A DNA stretch of 64,000 nucleotides from Sapientia aquatica (GCF_004358105.1 NZ_SMYL01000007.1:124001-188000), one strand, 5' to 3'; shown: positions 53,979-63,729, counted from the stretch's first letter. Made by a program: numbers and translations. The notes: generated by a model not told the origin, from the letters alone.

Positions 53979-54452
53979 CTACGCAACGACAAATAACGGC
54001 TGACCAAATTCTACTGGCTGACCATTTTCAACTAATATTTGTTTGATAACGCCAGAGAAATCGGATTCGATTTCATTCAACAACTTCATCGCTTCAATAA
54101 TGCACAGTGTGTCGCCTTCTTTGACGGATGTGCCAATTTCAACAAATGCTGGATTGCCAGGAGACGAGGAGCGGTAGAACGTACCAACCATTGGAGATTT
54201 GACGATATGACCTGTTGGAACTTCGGCCACGGCGGCTGGGGCAGTGACCGGGGCAGCGGCTGGAGCTGGTGCGGAGCCGACGCCAAAATTGGCTTGCTGC
54301 ATGGGTTGCTGCGGCATGTACATTACTTGTTGTGGTTGTTGCGCTGAAGCCTTAACGATGCGAACTTTCCCTTCGCCTTCTGTCACTTCGAGTTCAGAGA
54401 TGTCTGACTCAGCAACCAAGTCGATCAGCGTTTTTAACTTACGTAAATCCAT
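53979..54452 (-). CDS. accB: Acetyl-CoA carboxylase biotin carboxyl carrier protein
   Basis: A 157-residue BCCP. The biotinyl lysine is Lys123 in [14 protein letters not shown] flexible Ala/Pro/Gln linker at about residues 40-80 lets the arm move between AccC and the carboxyltransferase. The ATG at 54450-54452 is preceded by GGAG with seven nt spacing; a farther start at 54464 would sit on that ribosome binding site. It follows aroQ in the order aroQ-accB-accC. Confidence 0.98.
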   Translation of the reverse strand: MDLRKLKTLIDLVAESDISELEVTEGEGKVRIVKASAQQPQQVMYMPQQPMQQANFGVGSAPAPAAAPVTAPAAVAEVPTGHIVKSPMVGTFYRSSSPGNPAFVEIGTSVKEGDTLCIIEAMKLLNEIESDFSGVIKQILVENGQPVEFGQPLFVVA

Positions 54453-54530
54453 GTATTTCTCCATTTTGTCTTGGATATGTTTTTTCTGAATCGCCGCAAT
54501 TATAAGGTAATTGGCAGCAGATAAAAGAAT

Positions 54531-54968
54531 TTAATGTTTTTGCAGCGCAAAATCTATTGCTAAACGGTAACCTTCAGCGCCCAACCCACAGATCACACCC
54601 AGTGCGATTTCGGACAAAAAAGAATTGTGCCGAAAGGCTTCTCTTTGATGCACGTTGGAAATATGAACCTCAATAAAAGGAATCGCCACGCCCGCCAGCG
54701 CGTCTCGCAATGCGACGCTGGTGTGGGTCAATCCGCCAGGATTGATCACGATGAAATCGACATTGTGCTGTTTGGCAGCATGAATGCGATCAATTAAGAC
54801 GCCTTCATGGTTGCTTTGGAGAAAGGATAATTCCGCACCTGCAGCCTTAGCCTGAGCTTGTGCCGCTTGTTCAATATCACTGAGGGTGGTGGAGCCATAG
54901 ACCTGTGGTTCACGGGTGCCGAGTAAATTCAAATTCGGTCCATTTAACAGTAAGAGGTTTTTTGCCAT
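54531..54968 (-). CDS. aroQ: Type II 3-dehydroquinate dehydratase
   Basis: A 145-residue dodecameric enzyme of the shikimate pathway. [17 protein letters not shown] at the N-terminus holds the lid Arg and catalytic Tyr; [16 protein letters not shown] and [17 protein letters not shown] complete the active site. It leads the aroQ-accB-accC operon. Another shikimate gene, aroE, lies at 56891-57703. Confidence 0.98.
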   Translation of the reverse strand: MAKNLLLLNGPNLNLLGTREPQVYGSTTLSDIEQAAQAQAKAAGAELSFLQSNHEGVLIDRIHAAKQHNVDFIVINPGGLTHTSVALRDALAGVAIPFIEVHISNVHQREAFRHNSFLSEIALGVICGLGAEGYRLAIDFALQKH

Positions 54969-55511
54969 TAATGAGTGTAAAAGATGGTTTTAAAAAGCAG
55001 AATAAAAATAAATCCGAGTCTTGCGCATGTTTCAAATAAGCAAGCATTAGACCGAATTTGAGCCAACTATCGAGTTCGTTTAATGACGATAGCGGCACTT
55101 TGCCACTTCAAAGACCGATTGGCAAGAAAAAAGACGTTAAAAATTACTATTAGGAAAGTGAAATTGCGATATTTATTATTATTTACATAATTTTTATTGA
55201 TTTTAGGCAACAAAGTGATTGTTAATGCATTTAAATCTCTCAATCAATATTAGAGTTGAGGCCCTATTCTGTTTCGGTGCTTTTTATTATTTTTTATGCA
55301 TTTTTTTGAATGGATAGGCCACTGCCAATCCGGCTCTAGACCGAAATGAGCTTGAAGTATTCGGGTTTAATTTGAGCAACAGGTGTTCGACGTCGTATTG
55401 ACATAAATTGTGTAAAAAACACATCATTTTCCACTTTTAAATATGTTTTATTAAATTAGGTAGTTAAAATTGCAAATTAATTATTTTAATGGCAATTCAA
55501 TGGGGGAGTAA
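54969..55511. other. 543-bp AT-rich region upstream of the orphan pilin
   Basis: No supported gene. AT content is clearly above that of neighbours. TTGACA at 55398-55403 could be a -35 box, with a poor -10 (CATCAT) 18 nt later. A small GTGT/ACAC inverted repeat lies within the spacer. The region could suit H-NS-like silencing. Confidence 0.5.
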
Positions 55512-56126
55512 ATGAGAAGCTTATTGGGACTAGCTATGCTTATTTTTGGGACTACATTTTTCGCTGCGCCGGCGTTGCAAGCAAGCGAAATGGCGTTTTC
55601 GGGCGAAATTACCAACATCACCTGCTCGGTCAAAATAAACGGCATTGCCGGTCCGTTAGTCATCTACTTACCCACTGTAAAGGTGTCTGATTTGCCGACC
55701 CATAATTCAACGGCGGGTACGACGGAATTTATCGTTGAGCTGTATAACTGCTCTGAAATCTACCAAGGCTATGTGAAAGTGGCGAGTTTGCCGATAAAAG
55801 TGATGATTCCGGGTATCGCAGGTTACCCGGGCGGTCCGGGCAATCCAGCTCACTACCTTCCCAACATGGCAACGGTTAATGCCGCTAAAGGCGTGCATTT
55901 TTATTTGGAAGCGCAATACTGGGACGGATCGTGGGGCTCTATTTACGCGCCTTATGGAGACAAACTATTGGGCGTGTTGGTCGATCACTTTCGACCAGGT
56001 ATGCGAGATATGGTCAAGAAGGGGCGAGTGTCGTATGTGCGTGATACTACGCCAGAAACTGGTAGCGTGGAGCTGGTGGCTGGAGTGGTTCAATCGGCAG
56101 TGCAATATTCATTGGTTTACGATTAA
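55512..56126 (+). CDS. Orphan chaperone-usher-type fimbrial subunit-like protein
   Basis: A 204-residue exported protein with a signal peptide (MRSLLGLAML through ALQA, about 24 residues). The mature part starts with FSGEITNITCSVKI and has TEFIVELYNCSE, the paired-cysteine pattern of type 1 pilin A domains, and a C-terminal strand SAVQYSLVYD resembling the pilin donor-accepting end. No periplasmic chaperone or usher gene is adjacent. GGGGGAG precedes the ATG at 55512. The AT-rich surroundings hint at acquisition. It ends at a strong shared terminator. Confidence 0.7.
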   Translation: MRSLLGLAMLIFGTTFFAAPALQASEMAFSGEITNITCSVKINGIAGPLVIYLPTVKVSDLPTHNSTAGTTEFIVELYNCSEIYQGYVKVASLPIKVMIPGIAGYPGGPGNPAHYLPNMATVNAAKGVHFYLEAQYWDGSWGSIYAPYGDKLLGVLVDHFRPGMRDMVKKGRVSYVRDTTPETGSVELVAGVVQSAVQYSLVYD

Positions 56127-56152
56127 TCCGGTGAATTTAGCGTTCAAAATAC

Positions 56153-56180
56153 AAAAAAGCAGCTCAAAGGCTGCTTTTTT
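56153..56180. terminator. Bidirectional terminator between pilin-like gene and mtgA
   Basis: AAAAAAGCAGC (56153-56163) and GCTGCTTTTTT (56170-56180) form a perfect 11-bp stem with a TCAAAG loop and T-runs on both strands. Confidence 0.9.
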
Positions 56181-56207
56181 GATTCGGTGACCCAGAGCAT
56201 AACGGGC

Positions 56208-56894
56208 TTACGGCAAAGTAGAAGATCCCATGCGTCGCACAATCAAATCGGTGCGTTTTTGTAAGTAGCTTGAGCCGCGATTAACATCGTAATAGCGCGG
56301 ATTGGGCAACATCACTGCTAAGCGCGCCGCTTGGGCTGGGCTTAAGTTAGCCGCCGAAATCCCGTAATAATGGCGTGACGCGGCTTCTGCGCCATACACG
56401 CCATTGCCCCATTCGACCACATTCAAATAAATCTCAAAAATCCGCTCTTTATCCATGGCCGCTTCCAGCATAAAGGTAATGATGAATTCTTCCCCTTTGC
56501 GGATATAACTGCGCTGACCGGACAAAAACAAATTCTTGGCTAATTGCTGAGTAATGGTGGAGCCACCAGAAACGACGCGGCCTTTTTTGCTGTTCTTTTG
56601 GTAGGCCTTTTCCATCGCATTCCAGTCAATGCCATCGTGTTCTCTGAAATTAGCGTCTTCGGACGCGATAATGGCCCGTTTTAAATTATTGGAAATACGG
56701 TCGTAAGACACCCATTGTTTTTGCAACTGCGCGTCGGGTTTGGTTTCGCGAATAATGGCCAGTTGGTGGCGCATGAACGAGGTGGAGCTGGGATTATGGC
56801 TAGTCCACCACAGAATCAATGCAAAAAAGTAGCACTGAATCAGAATGAACAGCAGCACTAAGGCCAGCAAAATCCGTTTAATTAATTTCATCAT
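56208..56894 (-). CDS. mtgA: Monofunctional peptidoglycan glycosyltransferase
   Basis: A 228-residue GT51 enzyme that polymerises lipid II without a transpeptidase domain. An N-terminal membrane anchor (ILLALVLLFILIQCYFFALIL region) precedes the catalytic motifs ASEDANFREHDGIDW and GGSTITQQLAKNLFL, with KERIFEIYLNVVEWGNGVYG after. It overlaps the aroE stop as ATGA and ends the operon. Confidence 0.97.
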   Translation of the reverse strand: MMKLIKRILLALVLLFILIQCYFFALILWWTSHNPSSTSFMRHQLAIIRETKPDAQLQKQWVSYDRISNNLKRAIIASEDANFREHDGIDWNAMEKAYQKNSKKGRVVSGGSTITQQLAKNLFLSGQRSYIRKGEEFIITFMLEAAMDKERIFEIYLNVVEWGNGVYGAEAASRHYYGISAANLSPAQAARLAVMLPNPRYYDVNRGSSYLQKRTDLIVRRMGSSTLP

Positions 56895-57703
56895 GGGTGC
56901 TGCTTTAATAAAGCATCGGTAGCGGGCTTAACACCGCGCCACAGATAAAAAGCTTCGGCTGCTTGTTCGACTAGCATGCCCCAACCATCGCGGGTTGTCG
57001 CACCTTGCGCGGCGGCGTGCTGCATGAAGACCGTTGGCTGGTTGCCATACATCATGTCATAGGCGAAACAGTTGGGAGAGAATACGGATGCCGGAACAGG
57101 CGGCACTTCGGCGTTGATGCTGGCGGAAGTCGCGTTGATGATGAGGTCAAATGCGCCGTTGACCGCTTCAAACGAGCTAGCCAAGACGTTCCCAAAGGGT
57201 TGAAATTGCGTCGCTAATTCTTCTGCCCGCGCGACTGTGCGATTGGCAATGACGATTTGTGCGGGTTGGCATTCAAGTAAGGGAAGCAGCGCGCCACGTG
57301 CTGCTCCGCCAGCGCCCAAGAGCAAAATACGTTGACCAGTTAAATTAACGCCAGCGTTGTGCACAATATCGTTGACCAAGCCGCAACCGTCGGTGTTGTC
57401 ACCAATAATGTGGCCTGTTTTAAAAAGTAGCGTATTGACCGCGCCAGCGGCTTTCGCGCGTGGAGTTAATTCCGTGCACAGGGCGAACGCTTGCAATTTA
57501 AATGGCAAGGTCACGTTTGCGCCTTTACCGCCTTGGGCGATAAATCCATTCACCGTTGTATCGAATTCATCTAACGGCGCAAGCAATGGTCGGTAATCCA
57601 AATTTTGCTGAGTTTGTTGCGCGAAATGGGTATGTAAAAATGGCGATTTGCTATGGGCAATCGGATTGCCGAGCACCACATAACGGTCTTTGCTTGAACT
57701 CAT
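56891..57703 (-). CDS. aroE: Shikimate dehydrogenase
   Basis: A 270-residue NADPH enzyme reducing 3-dehydroshikimate to shikimate. The substrate loop GNPIAHSKSP and NVTLPFK (catalytic Lys) are followed by the Rossmann LLLGAGGAARGALLPLL and the NATSAS segment. Both ends overlap neighbours as ATGA (tonB-like upstream, mtgA downstream). Confidence 0.97.
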   Translation of the reverse strand: MSSSKDRYVVLGNPIAHSKSPFLHTHFAQQTQQNLDYRPLLAPLDEFDTTVNGFIAQGGKGANVTLPFKLQAFALCTELTPRAKAAGAVNTLLFKTGHIIGDNTDGCGLVNDIVHNAGVNLTGQRILLLGAGGAARGALLPLLECQPAQIVIANRTVARAEELATQFQPFGNVLASSFEAVNGAFDLIINATSASINAEVPPVPASVFSPNCFAYDMMYGNQPTVFMQHAAAQGATTRDGWGMLVEQAAEAFYLWRGVKPATDALLKQHP

Positions 57704-58710
57704 TTTGCTTTGCCTCCACCGCGTTCCGCGATGTCGGTGATGAGATCTAAATCGCGGGTAAATTTAAAGCGGGTAATCACAATCCATAAATCGTCTTTGT
57801 CGGTCGAGCGCATATTGGCGGGGAAATTACCAAACGGCGCGGAGCGGCGCACGATTTTGATGGCGGCGCGATCAAGTGCTTTATTGCCCGACGATTTCTC
57901 AATACGCGGGCCGCCTTCTTTTTCGTAAATCGTGCCGTCTTGGAAAATCGGAATATAGACGATCAATTCGCCATATAATTTCTCGCCATTTTTTTCGGGG
58001 AACTGCATGGTGCCAACGTCTTCAATCTTTTTCTGCATAGCCTTGTAATACATCGCATAGCCAACCGCCTTGGTGCTTGGCGTAATGAATGTTTTACGTG
58101 GGCGCTTGTTTTGATCTTCGATGGTTTGCGCGATCTCGGCCGCCATGCGGGTGATGGCTTTGTTGGTGTCAACTTCGTCGTCGCCGCTAATGACTGGCTT
58201 GGCAGTATCGTTTTTGCGCTTATCTAACACTGACGGCGTTTTAAAACTGGACTTGGTGTTGGCTTGCGAGAGCAAGTGGTTTTGCAGATTTTCTAATTCT
58301 TCAATGCGGCGCTGTTGCTTACGAATGGCGTCGCCGTCTTCGCTACTTTTTAAATCCGGAATCGGCGATTTGGCATGTCCATCGTCCGCATTGCCACCAC
58401 CGTCTAAATTCGCTTGCGCCAAGGCTTGCGCTTTGACGGGCGCACGATCGTGTTTGGCATTGACGAGGATGACGTCTAAGCCCGGGTCGGTTGCCACCGG
58501 AGGCAGCGGAGCAGGGGCAACGAAATGAATCAGCAATAAAATGGCATGTGCTAAAACAGATGCAACTAGCGCGATGGTTAAGGTCTGGTTTCGCAAAATC
58601 GTGGTTCGCCTAAAAAACGCGTCAAATGAAGTTGAAAATAAGCTGAAAATAAGTTGAAAACGACGAACTTGATGCCGTGCAAAGTGCCTGAAGCGGTTTG
58701 CTGACTTCAA
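57700..58710 (-). CDS. TonB-family energy transducer
   Basis: A protein of up to 336 residues. A membrane helix (TIALVASVLAHAILLLIHFV) is followed by a periplasmic linker with few prolines compared with classic TonB, a coiled-coil segment (RIEELENLQNHLLSQ), and a TonB-like C-terminal domain (GELIVYIPIFQDGTIYEKE, RRSAPFGNFP). The start is uncertain: the frame opens with TTG 58710 and a second TTG at 58596 would give a membrane helix almost at the N-terminus. No ExbB/ExbD is nearby. It is translationally coupled to aroE. Confidence 0.75.
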   Translation of the reverse strand: MKSANRFRHFARHQVRRFQLIFSLFSTSFDAFFRRTTILRNQTLTIALVASVLAHAILLLIHFVAPAPLPPVATDPGLDVILVNAKHDRAPVKAQALAQANLDGGGNADDGHAKSPIPDLKSSEDGDAIRKQQRRIEELENLQNHLLSQANTKSSFKTPSVLDKRKNDTAKPVISGDDEVDTNKAITRMAAEIAQTIEDQNKRPRKTFITPSTKAVGYAMYYKAMQKKIEDVGTMQFPEKNGEKLYGELIVYIPIFQDGTIYEKEGGPRIEKSSGNKALDRAAIKIVRRSAPFGNFPANMRSTDKDDLWIVITRFKFTRDLDLITDIAERGGGKAK

Positions 58711-58814
58711 ACTATTGCACTATGGCAAACTTTTTATAGTCTGTCAAAGCGCGAGTTTCAATTGCGCTTGAACTACCACAGTCATGGATTTGCCTAGTGC
58801 CCAAGTTTTCATTA

Positions 58815-60914
58815 TCACGGCGTTGCTGCGTCGTCGCCAGCTGACTCCTGTGCTTGGGATTGGATGTTAGTCGCATCTGCGTCGGTGTTCAATTCAGTTT
58901 GCTCTAATTGTGCCTCGCTGGTGTGCTGCTCCTCCAAACCTTCCTCTTCTCCCTCGTCCTCATCATCGACGCCTGCATTGGAATCGGGGCTGGAAAGTAG
59001 CTCAAGGAAGCGCGCTTCAAACGATAAGCTGACTTCATCCCAGCCGATGACATCGAGTTTGACCTTGGAGCCGCGCTGCATGGACGGCAAGCCAGCCAAG
59101 CGTATCACTAATGGAATATCGACCAAGCGCAAGACGTCCTCTTTCACAACAACGGCTTCGACCTGCTTGGCGCGTTGCTCTTGCCATTCTTGGGCAAACC
59201 AACGCAAGCACCAATAGCGCTCCATCGTTGATTGGAAATCGTTATAGCCCGCATATAAAGCGTCAAAGGCCGACACAATCGCAAACAGCGTGGCGTCACG
59301 TGGTTTAAATGGCGCGACTAATGGAGCAGTTACGCCATGTTGAATGCACGCCATGATCTGCCATTGATTGACCAAATCGGTATAACGGCGCAGCGGCGAT
59401 GTACTCCACGCATATTGATCTACGCCCAAATTATGATGAGGGGCCGCGTGGGTCAGCATTTTCACTTGCATCCGCGCCGCCCAGCCGCCGCTGCCTACAC
59501 CTTGGCTGCGATAGATGCCGGGGATGCCGTGATCGGCCATCAATTTACCCCATGTGCTATTGGCAAAAATCATCAGCTCTGCAACGATTTTATCCAAAGG
59601 CGAGCCGCGTTTGCGCGCCACTATCGAGACCACATCGTCTTCGACATAGAAGTTGAAATCCATGCGATTGTTTTGCTCTGGCTTTAAGCCCCAAGCGGCA
59701 CGTTTTTCCATGCGGCCTTGTTCCAATACCTGCGCCCATTTCCATAAAACGGCTAAATCGTCTTTATGCGGATAGTCGCCTTCATTGTTGGCCAAGGCTT
59801 CTTCGGTAACGATGTCGTCCAACGTGTTATTGCGCAAATTAGCCGAAATCGGCACTGCTTCAATTTTGCTCACTGTGCTAACAACCGACCAATCGGCTGG
59901 ATTGACCGTGGCGTAGAGCGACACAGCAGGGCGGGCTTTGCCTTCTCCCAATGTGTACAGCTCAACCAATTCGTTGGGCAGCATCGTGATTTTGTCACCC
60001 GGCATATATACCGTGGACATGCGGCTGCGCGCAATTGCATCCACCGCGTCATCGCGATGAATAGCCAAGCCGGGCGCGGCAATATGGATACCGATTTGCA
60101 GCATGCCATCGGGCAGAGTTGTTACCGACAGGGCATCATCGATTTCGGTGGTATTAATATCGTCAATTGAAAACGCGGCCACATCGGCAACTGGCAAATC
60201 AGTTGGTAATTCAGGTGGCGCGATATTGGCCATTAAATGGCTAAAGCCGACGCCTTTAGGAAAATATTCAAATAGAAATTTCGAGAAATGCAAATCCTTG
60301 GCGCTGGCAATGCCGCCGGTAGAGAGCATTAAGCGCTCCGGCGTGGTTTGTAACTCTTGGCACGCAGCGGTCAGCGCTTTGTATTCCAGACTATTTTTAT
60401 CCGGCTTGTAGAGTAACTGCTGCGCCATCGATTTCATGCTGATGGGCAGTTGGCCTGCTTTGAGTTGTTCCACATACTCAGCTTGCAGCAATGCTTGTTG
60501 CTTTTTCTTTTCAATGCCGGCTAAAGCGGCTTGGACTGATGCGGCGGGTGCGGCTTTATAGCGGCCACGGCCTTTTTTGTAAAAATAAAACGGTGCGCTG
60601 TGCAGGCGGAAAATCAAGCCGGCGTTCTGAGCTGGTGACAGCGCGGCGCCAAAATATTCCTTGCCTAAATCAGCGAAGCCGAATTCTTCTTCCCCTGCGA
60701 CTTCCCACAAAAAATCCAAATCAATTTCGTCCGCAATGCTGTGCGCTTCTTTGATTAATTGTTCTGCGCTGGGTGCGGCGAATTGAATCAATACATCTTT
60801 GCTTTTTACTTTGCTGCGCTTGCCAGAGGGTAGCTCAACCTGAAACGAATCGGGTGTTTGTGACATCACCGAGCCAGCTTTAAAGTCACCAGATTCTTCA
60901 AAAAATACATTCAT
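58815..60914 (-). CDS. RNB-domain exoribonuclease (RNase II/R-like)
   Basis: A 699-residue 3'-5' exoribonuclease. The RNB catalytic segment SIDDINTTEIDDALSV contains the metal-binding aspartates, and WSTSPLRRYTDLVNQ and GYNDFQSTMERYWCLRW are conserved. The N-terminal OB-like region is short, so it is smaller than RNase R and lacks its basic C-terminus; instead it ends in an acidic tail of about 55 residues (DDEDEGEEEGLEE). It lies between ubiC and the tonB-like gene, a conserved Burkholderiales arrangement. Confidence 0.9.
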   Translation of the reverse strand: MNVFFEESGDFKAGSVMSQTPDSFQVELPSGKRSKVKSKDVLIQFAAPSAEQLIKEAHSIADEIDLDFLWEVAGEEEFGFADLGKEYFGAALSPAQNAGLIFRLHSAPFYFYKKGRGRYKAAPAASVQAALAGIEKKKQQALLQAEYVEQLKAGQLPISMKSMAQQLLYKPDKNSLEYKALTAACQELQTTPERLMLSTGGIASAKDLHFSKFLFEYFPKGVGFSHLMANIAPPELPTDLPVADVAAFSIDDINTTEIDDALSVTTLPDGMLQIGIHIAAPGLAIHRDDAVDAIARSRMSTVYMPGDKITMLPNELVELYTLGEGKARPAVSLYATVNPADWSVVSTVSKIEAVPISANLRNNTLDDIVTEEALANNEGDYPHKDDLAVLWKWAQVLEQGRMEKRAAWGLKPEQNNRMDFNFYVEDDVVSIVARKRGSPLDKIVAELMIFANSTWGKLMADHGIPGIYRSQGVGSGGWAARMQVKMLTHAAPHHNLGVDQYAWSTSPLRRYTDLVNQWQIMACIQHGVTAPLVAPFKPRDATLFAIVSAFDALYAGYNDFQSTMERYWCLRWFAQEWQEQRAKQVEAVVVKEDVLRLVDIPLVIRLAGLPSMQRGSKVKLDVIGWDEVSLSFEARFLELLSSPDSNAGVDDEDEGEEEGLEEQHTSEAQLEQTELNTDADATNIQSQAQESAGDDAATP

Positions 60915-60947
60915 GGAGTACGTCGATTCTACAAAGGAGATTAAAAA

Positions 60948-61544
60948 TTAATTCGTGTTCGATACCAATGTGCGGGTTAATTGCGCCACTGTTGGTAAAA
61001 ATAATTCAGTCACTAGCATCACGCCACCGCGCCGGTGAAACAAGGAGCGCCGCGCGAATAATGGTTGGCATACCTTTATCGCTAAACCTTCGCGCTGAAG
61101 CAGTAGCCGCGCGCGTTGCATGGCTGGATGATTCGGCTGCAAGCGCGCAAATTGCAATTGTCCACGCTTAACTTGTGGATCACCAAACAAGGTGCTGCCT
61201 AGTGATTTATTGCCCAAGGTTCTAAATAACGGCCATTGGCTGGCATTAGAATTTAACGGCAAAATTGTGTGGGCATACACGGCTGGCATGCCATCACAAC
61301 GCAGCAATACTTCGCGCGCATGGACTTTGGCGATACGTGGCAAACCAATGGCGGCGAATTCGTCAGCCCAACTAAAGTCGGCTTGCTGATAAACCCGCTG
61401 TACTTGAAACTGCTTGCTATGCGCGATTAGTTTTGCAGTCAGCGAGCCGCGATCGGCCAGCCAATGGCGCATGGCTGCTGGCGCATGCACATGATTAACG
61501 TGCTCGTGCCAGTGCGCGCAAATGGGACTGAGCTTAGCTTGCAT
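60948..61544 (-). CDS. ubiC: Chorismate lyase
   Basis: A 198-residue enzyme converting chorismate to 4-hydroxybenzoate and pyruvate, the first ring step of ubiquinone synthesis. W-H-x-RGSLTA is seen as HWLADRGSLTAKL; VHAREVLLRCDG holds a catalytic Arg region; LGNKSLGSTLFGDP and the C-terminal RRSLFHRRGGVMLVTELFLP are conserved. The ATG 61542-61544 overlaps yqiA by 11 nt; an in-frame upstream start would read through yqiA. Confidence 0.93.
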   Translation of the reverse strand: MQAKLSPICAHWHEHVNHVHAPAAMRHWLADRGSLTAKLIAHSKQFQVQRVYQQADFSWADEFAAIGLPRIAKVHAREVLLRCDGMPAVYAHTILPLNSNASQWPLFRTLGNKSLGSTLFGDPQVKRGQLQFARLQPNHPAMQRARLLLQREGLAIKVCQPLFARRSLFHRRGGVMLVTELFLPTVAQLTRTLVSNTN

Positions 61545-62103
61545 CGCAAAACGCCAGCACGTCGTCGATATAGTTAGCAAAATCAGCAATGCCGTGATCG
61601 CTGCCTTGAATAATATGCTGCTTTGCGCGCGGATAATGCGCCACCATTTCTTGCCAATCAAGCACTTCGTCACCGGTTGCCGCAATCAAAAAATAGCGTT
61701 CGGGGTGGGTGATGTGGTCGATCGAAAATAGCGGTAACTCGGCAACGTACTCCTGCTTAAACTCAAACACTTCATCGCTGTGATACATGGTGGTCACGCC
61801 CACATAGGACGATAAATCACGGGGCGGCTTGACCGCAGGATTTAAAAGTACGGCTCGGCAGCCATATTGCTCTGCGAGGAAGGTTGCATAAAATCCGCCC
61901 AAGGACGAGCCAATAATCGTCAGTTTGCTTGTATCCACATTCGTCAACAGTTGCTGGCACAGTTCTATCGCCAGTTTAGGTGAAGCCGGTAATTGCGGGC
62001 AGATAAATTCGTCCAGCCGACCAGCAGCGCGCAGGGTTTGCGCCATCAATGTCGATTTGAACGAAGCCGGCGACGAGCGAAAACCGTGTAAGTAGAGAAT
62101 CAT
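61534..62103 (-). CDS. yqiA: YqiA-type alpha/beta-hydrolase esterase
   Basis: A 189-residue alpha/beta hydrolase. It opens ILYLHGFRSSPASFKS; the nucleophile is in GSSLGGFYATFLAE; the acid and His are provided by ATGDEVLDW and GSDHGIADF. The substrate is a small acyl ester in vitro for E. coli YqiA. It overlaps mpl as ATGA. Confidence 0.92.
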   Translation of the reverse strand: MILYLHGFRSSPASFKSTLMAQTLRAAGRLDEFICPQLPASPKLAIELCQQLLTNVDTSKLTIIGSSLGGFYATFLAEQYGCRAVLLNPAVKPPRDLSSYVGVTTMYHSDEVFEFKQEYVAELPLFSIDHITHPERYFLIAATGDEVLDWQEMVAHYPRAKQHIIQGSDHGIADFANYIDDVLAFCDAS

Positions 62104-63497
62104 GCGGCGGGTTGTTGCGAAGCGGCCAATTGCAGCGTTAGTGCGTCCACCACTTTTTGGTGTATTCCGCCAAAGCCGCCGTTGCTCATCATTAAAATTG
62201 AATCGCCAGAACGTGCTTGCTCAACTATCGCTTGCTGCATTTGCGCTAAATCGTGGAAGCAGAAAACTGGCGTCCCTTGCGCGCTTAGTGGTGCTAACGC
62301 TTCGGCTAAATCCCAACCCAAGGCATCGCGACCACTGCTTGCGCCGTAGGCAAACACGATATCGGCTTGGGCTAAGGCAGCGGGTAAAGCGGCTTTCATG
62401 CTACCCAATTTCATGGTATTGGAGCGTGGTTCCAGCACGGCCAAAATTCGGCCCGCGCCGACTTTGTCGCGCAAACCAGCAATCGTGGTCGTGATGGCAG
62501 TTGGATGGTGCGCGAAATCGTCGTACACCGTGATGCCGTTGACCACACCGCGCACTTCCATGCGGCGTTTGACGTTGTTGAATTGACTTAATGCGTGTAA
62601 TGATAATTCAGGCGTGATGCCAACATGCATTGCGGCGGCAATCGCTGCTAGGGCATTTTGGCGATTGTGTTCGCCTTGTAATTGCCATTGTAATTGGCCG
62701 TGCGGCGTGGTGTGGAAATACAATTGATCGCCCTTAAAATGCCAGCCATCTTCCACACCAAAGCTAACTTTATCGCTCCAGCAGCCGCGTTTTAATACGC
62801 GTTGTAACGACTCCTCGCGCCCATTGACTACCAACTGACCGATGCCGGGCACGGTGCGCACGAGATGGTGGAATTGCGTTTCGATGGCGGCTAAATCGGG
62901 GAAGATGTCCGCGTGATCGTATTCCAAATTATTCAGAATCGCGGTCTTGGCGTGGTAATGGACAAACTTGCTGCGCTTGTCAAAAAAAGCCGAGTCGTAC
63001 TCGTCTGCTTCAATCACAAAAAAACTCGACGGTTCATCTGGATTAACACCAAGCCGCGCAGAAATACCAAAATTGCTCGGCACACCGCCGATTAAAAAGC
63101 CGGGTGCGTAGCCAGCATCTTCCAAAATCCAAGCTAGCATCGCCGAGGTGGTCGTTTTGCCGTGTGTACCCGCCACAGCCAAGACCCATTTGCCGCACAA
63201 AATATGTTCGCCCATCCAAGCGGGGCCGGAACAATAAGGCAGACCCCGATTTAAGATTTCTTCCATCAAGGCATTACCGCGTGAGACGACGTTGCCGACC
63301 ACGTACAAATCAATCTCATCGCTGATTTGATCGGCTGTGTAGCCTTCGGTTAATTCAATCCCTTGTTCGCGTAGTTGGGTACTCATTGGTGGATACACGT
63401 TGGCATCGCAACCGGTGACGGTGTGACCAGCTTGTCGCGCCAAGACGGCCAATCCGCCCATAAAAGTGCCGCAAATACCAAGAATATGAATACGCAT
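62100..63497 (-). CDS. mpl: UDP-N-acetylmuramate:L-Ala-gamma-D-Glu-meso-DAP ligase
   Basis: A 465-residue Mur ligase used in peptidoglycan recycling, joining recovered tripeptide to UDP-MurNAc. It begins MRIHILGICGTFMGGLAVLA, with the Rossmann loop, and has the ATP loop AGTHGKTTTSAMLAWILEDAG, EADEYDSAFFDKRSKF and the C-terminal MSNGGFGGIHQK. It works downstream of AmpD (37146-37775). It starts the run mpl-yqiA-ubiC-rnb-tonB-aroE-mtgA and is divergent from the partial gene at 63730. Confidence 0.96.
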   Translation of the reverse strand: MRIHILGICGTFMGGLAVLARQAGHTVTGCDANVYPPMSTQLREQGIELTEGYTADQISDEIDLYVVGNVVSRGNALMEEILNRGLPYCSGPAWMGEHILCGKWVLAVAGTHGKTTTSAMLAWILEDAGYAPGFLIGGVPSNFGISARLGVNPDEPSSFFVIEADEYDSAFFDKRSKFVHYHAKTAILNNLEYDHADIFPDLAAIETQFHHLVRTVPGIGQLVVNGREESLQRVLKRGCWSDKVSFGVEDGWHFKGDQLYFHTTPHGQLQWQLQGEHNRQNALAAIAAAMHVGITPELSLHALSQFNNVKRRMEVRGVVNGITVYDDFAHHPTAITTTIAGLRDKVGAGRILAVLEPRSNTMKLGSMKAALPAALAQADIVFAYGASSGRDALGWDLAEALAPLSAQGTPVFCFHDLAQMQQAIVEQARSGDSILMMSNGGFGGIHQKVVDALTLQLAASQQPAA

Positions 63498-63630
63498 AAA
63501 GGCTAAAATCCCTGCTTTACAATGTCAAAAAATAATCAAACTGAGTGGAAACAATCATTGCGACGGTCAATTTGCGGCCAGCAGTGAAACACTCTGCTAG
63601 GCTAATAAGAGGCATCGCGCCGCAAGCTGG

Positions 63631-63679
63631 GCCGAAAAAAATAATCCCGCCATTTTACCTGTAGTGCAGGCCTTTCGGC
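63631..63679. repeat. 7-bp inverted repeat between mpl and the edge gene
   Basis: GCCGAAA (63631-63637) and TTTCGGC (63673-63679) are perfect inverted repeats 35 nt apart, in the divergent promoter region of about 230 bp. A weak candidate for an operator. Confidence 0.3.
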
Positions 63680-63729
63680 TTGGGGTTATCATGGCAAATT
63701 ATCGAATTAGTTGATGTTGATTTGAATTT

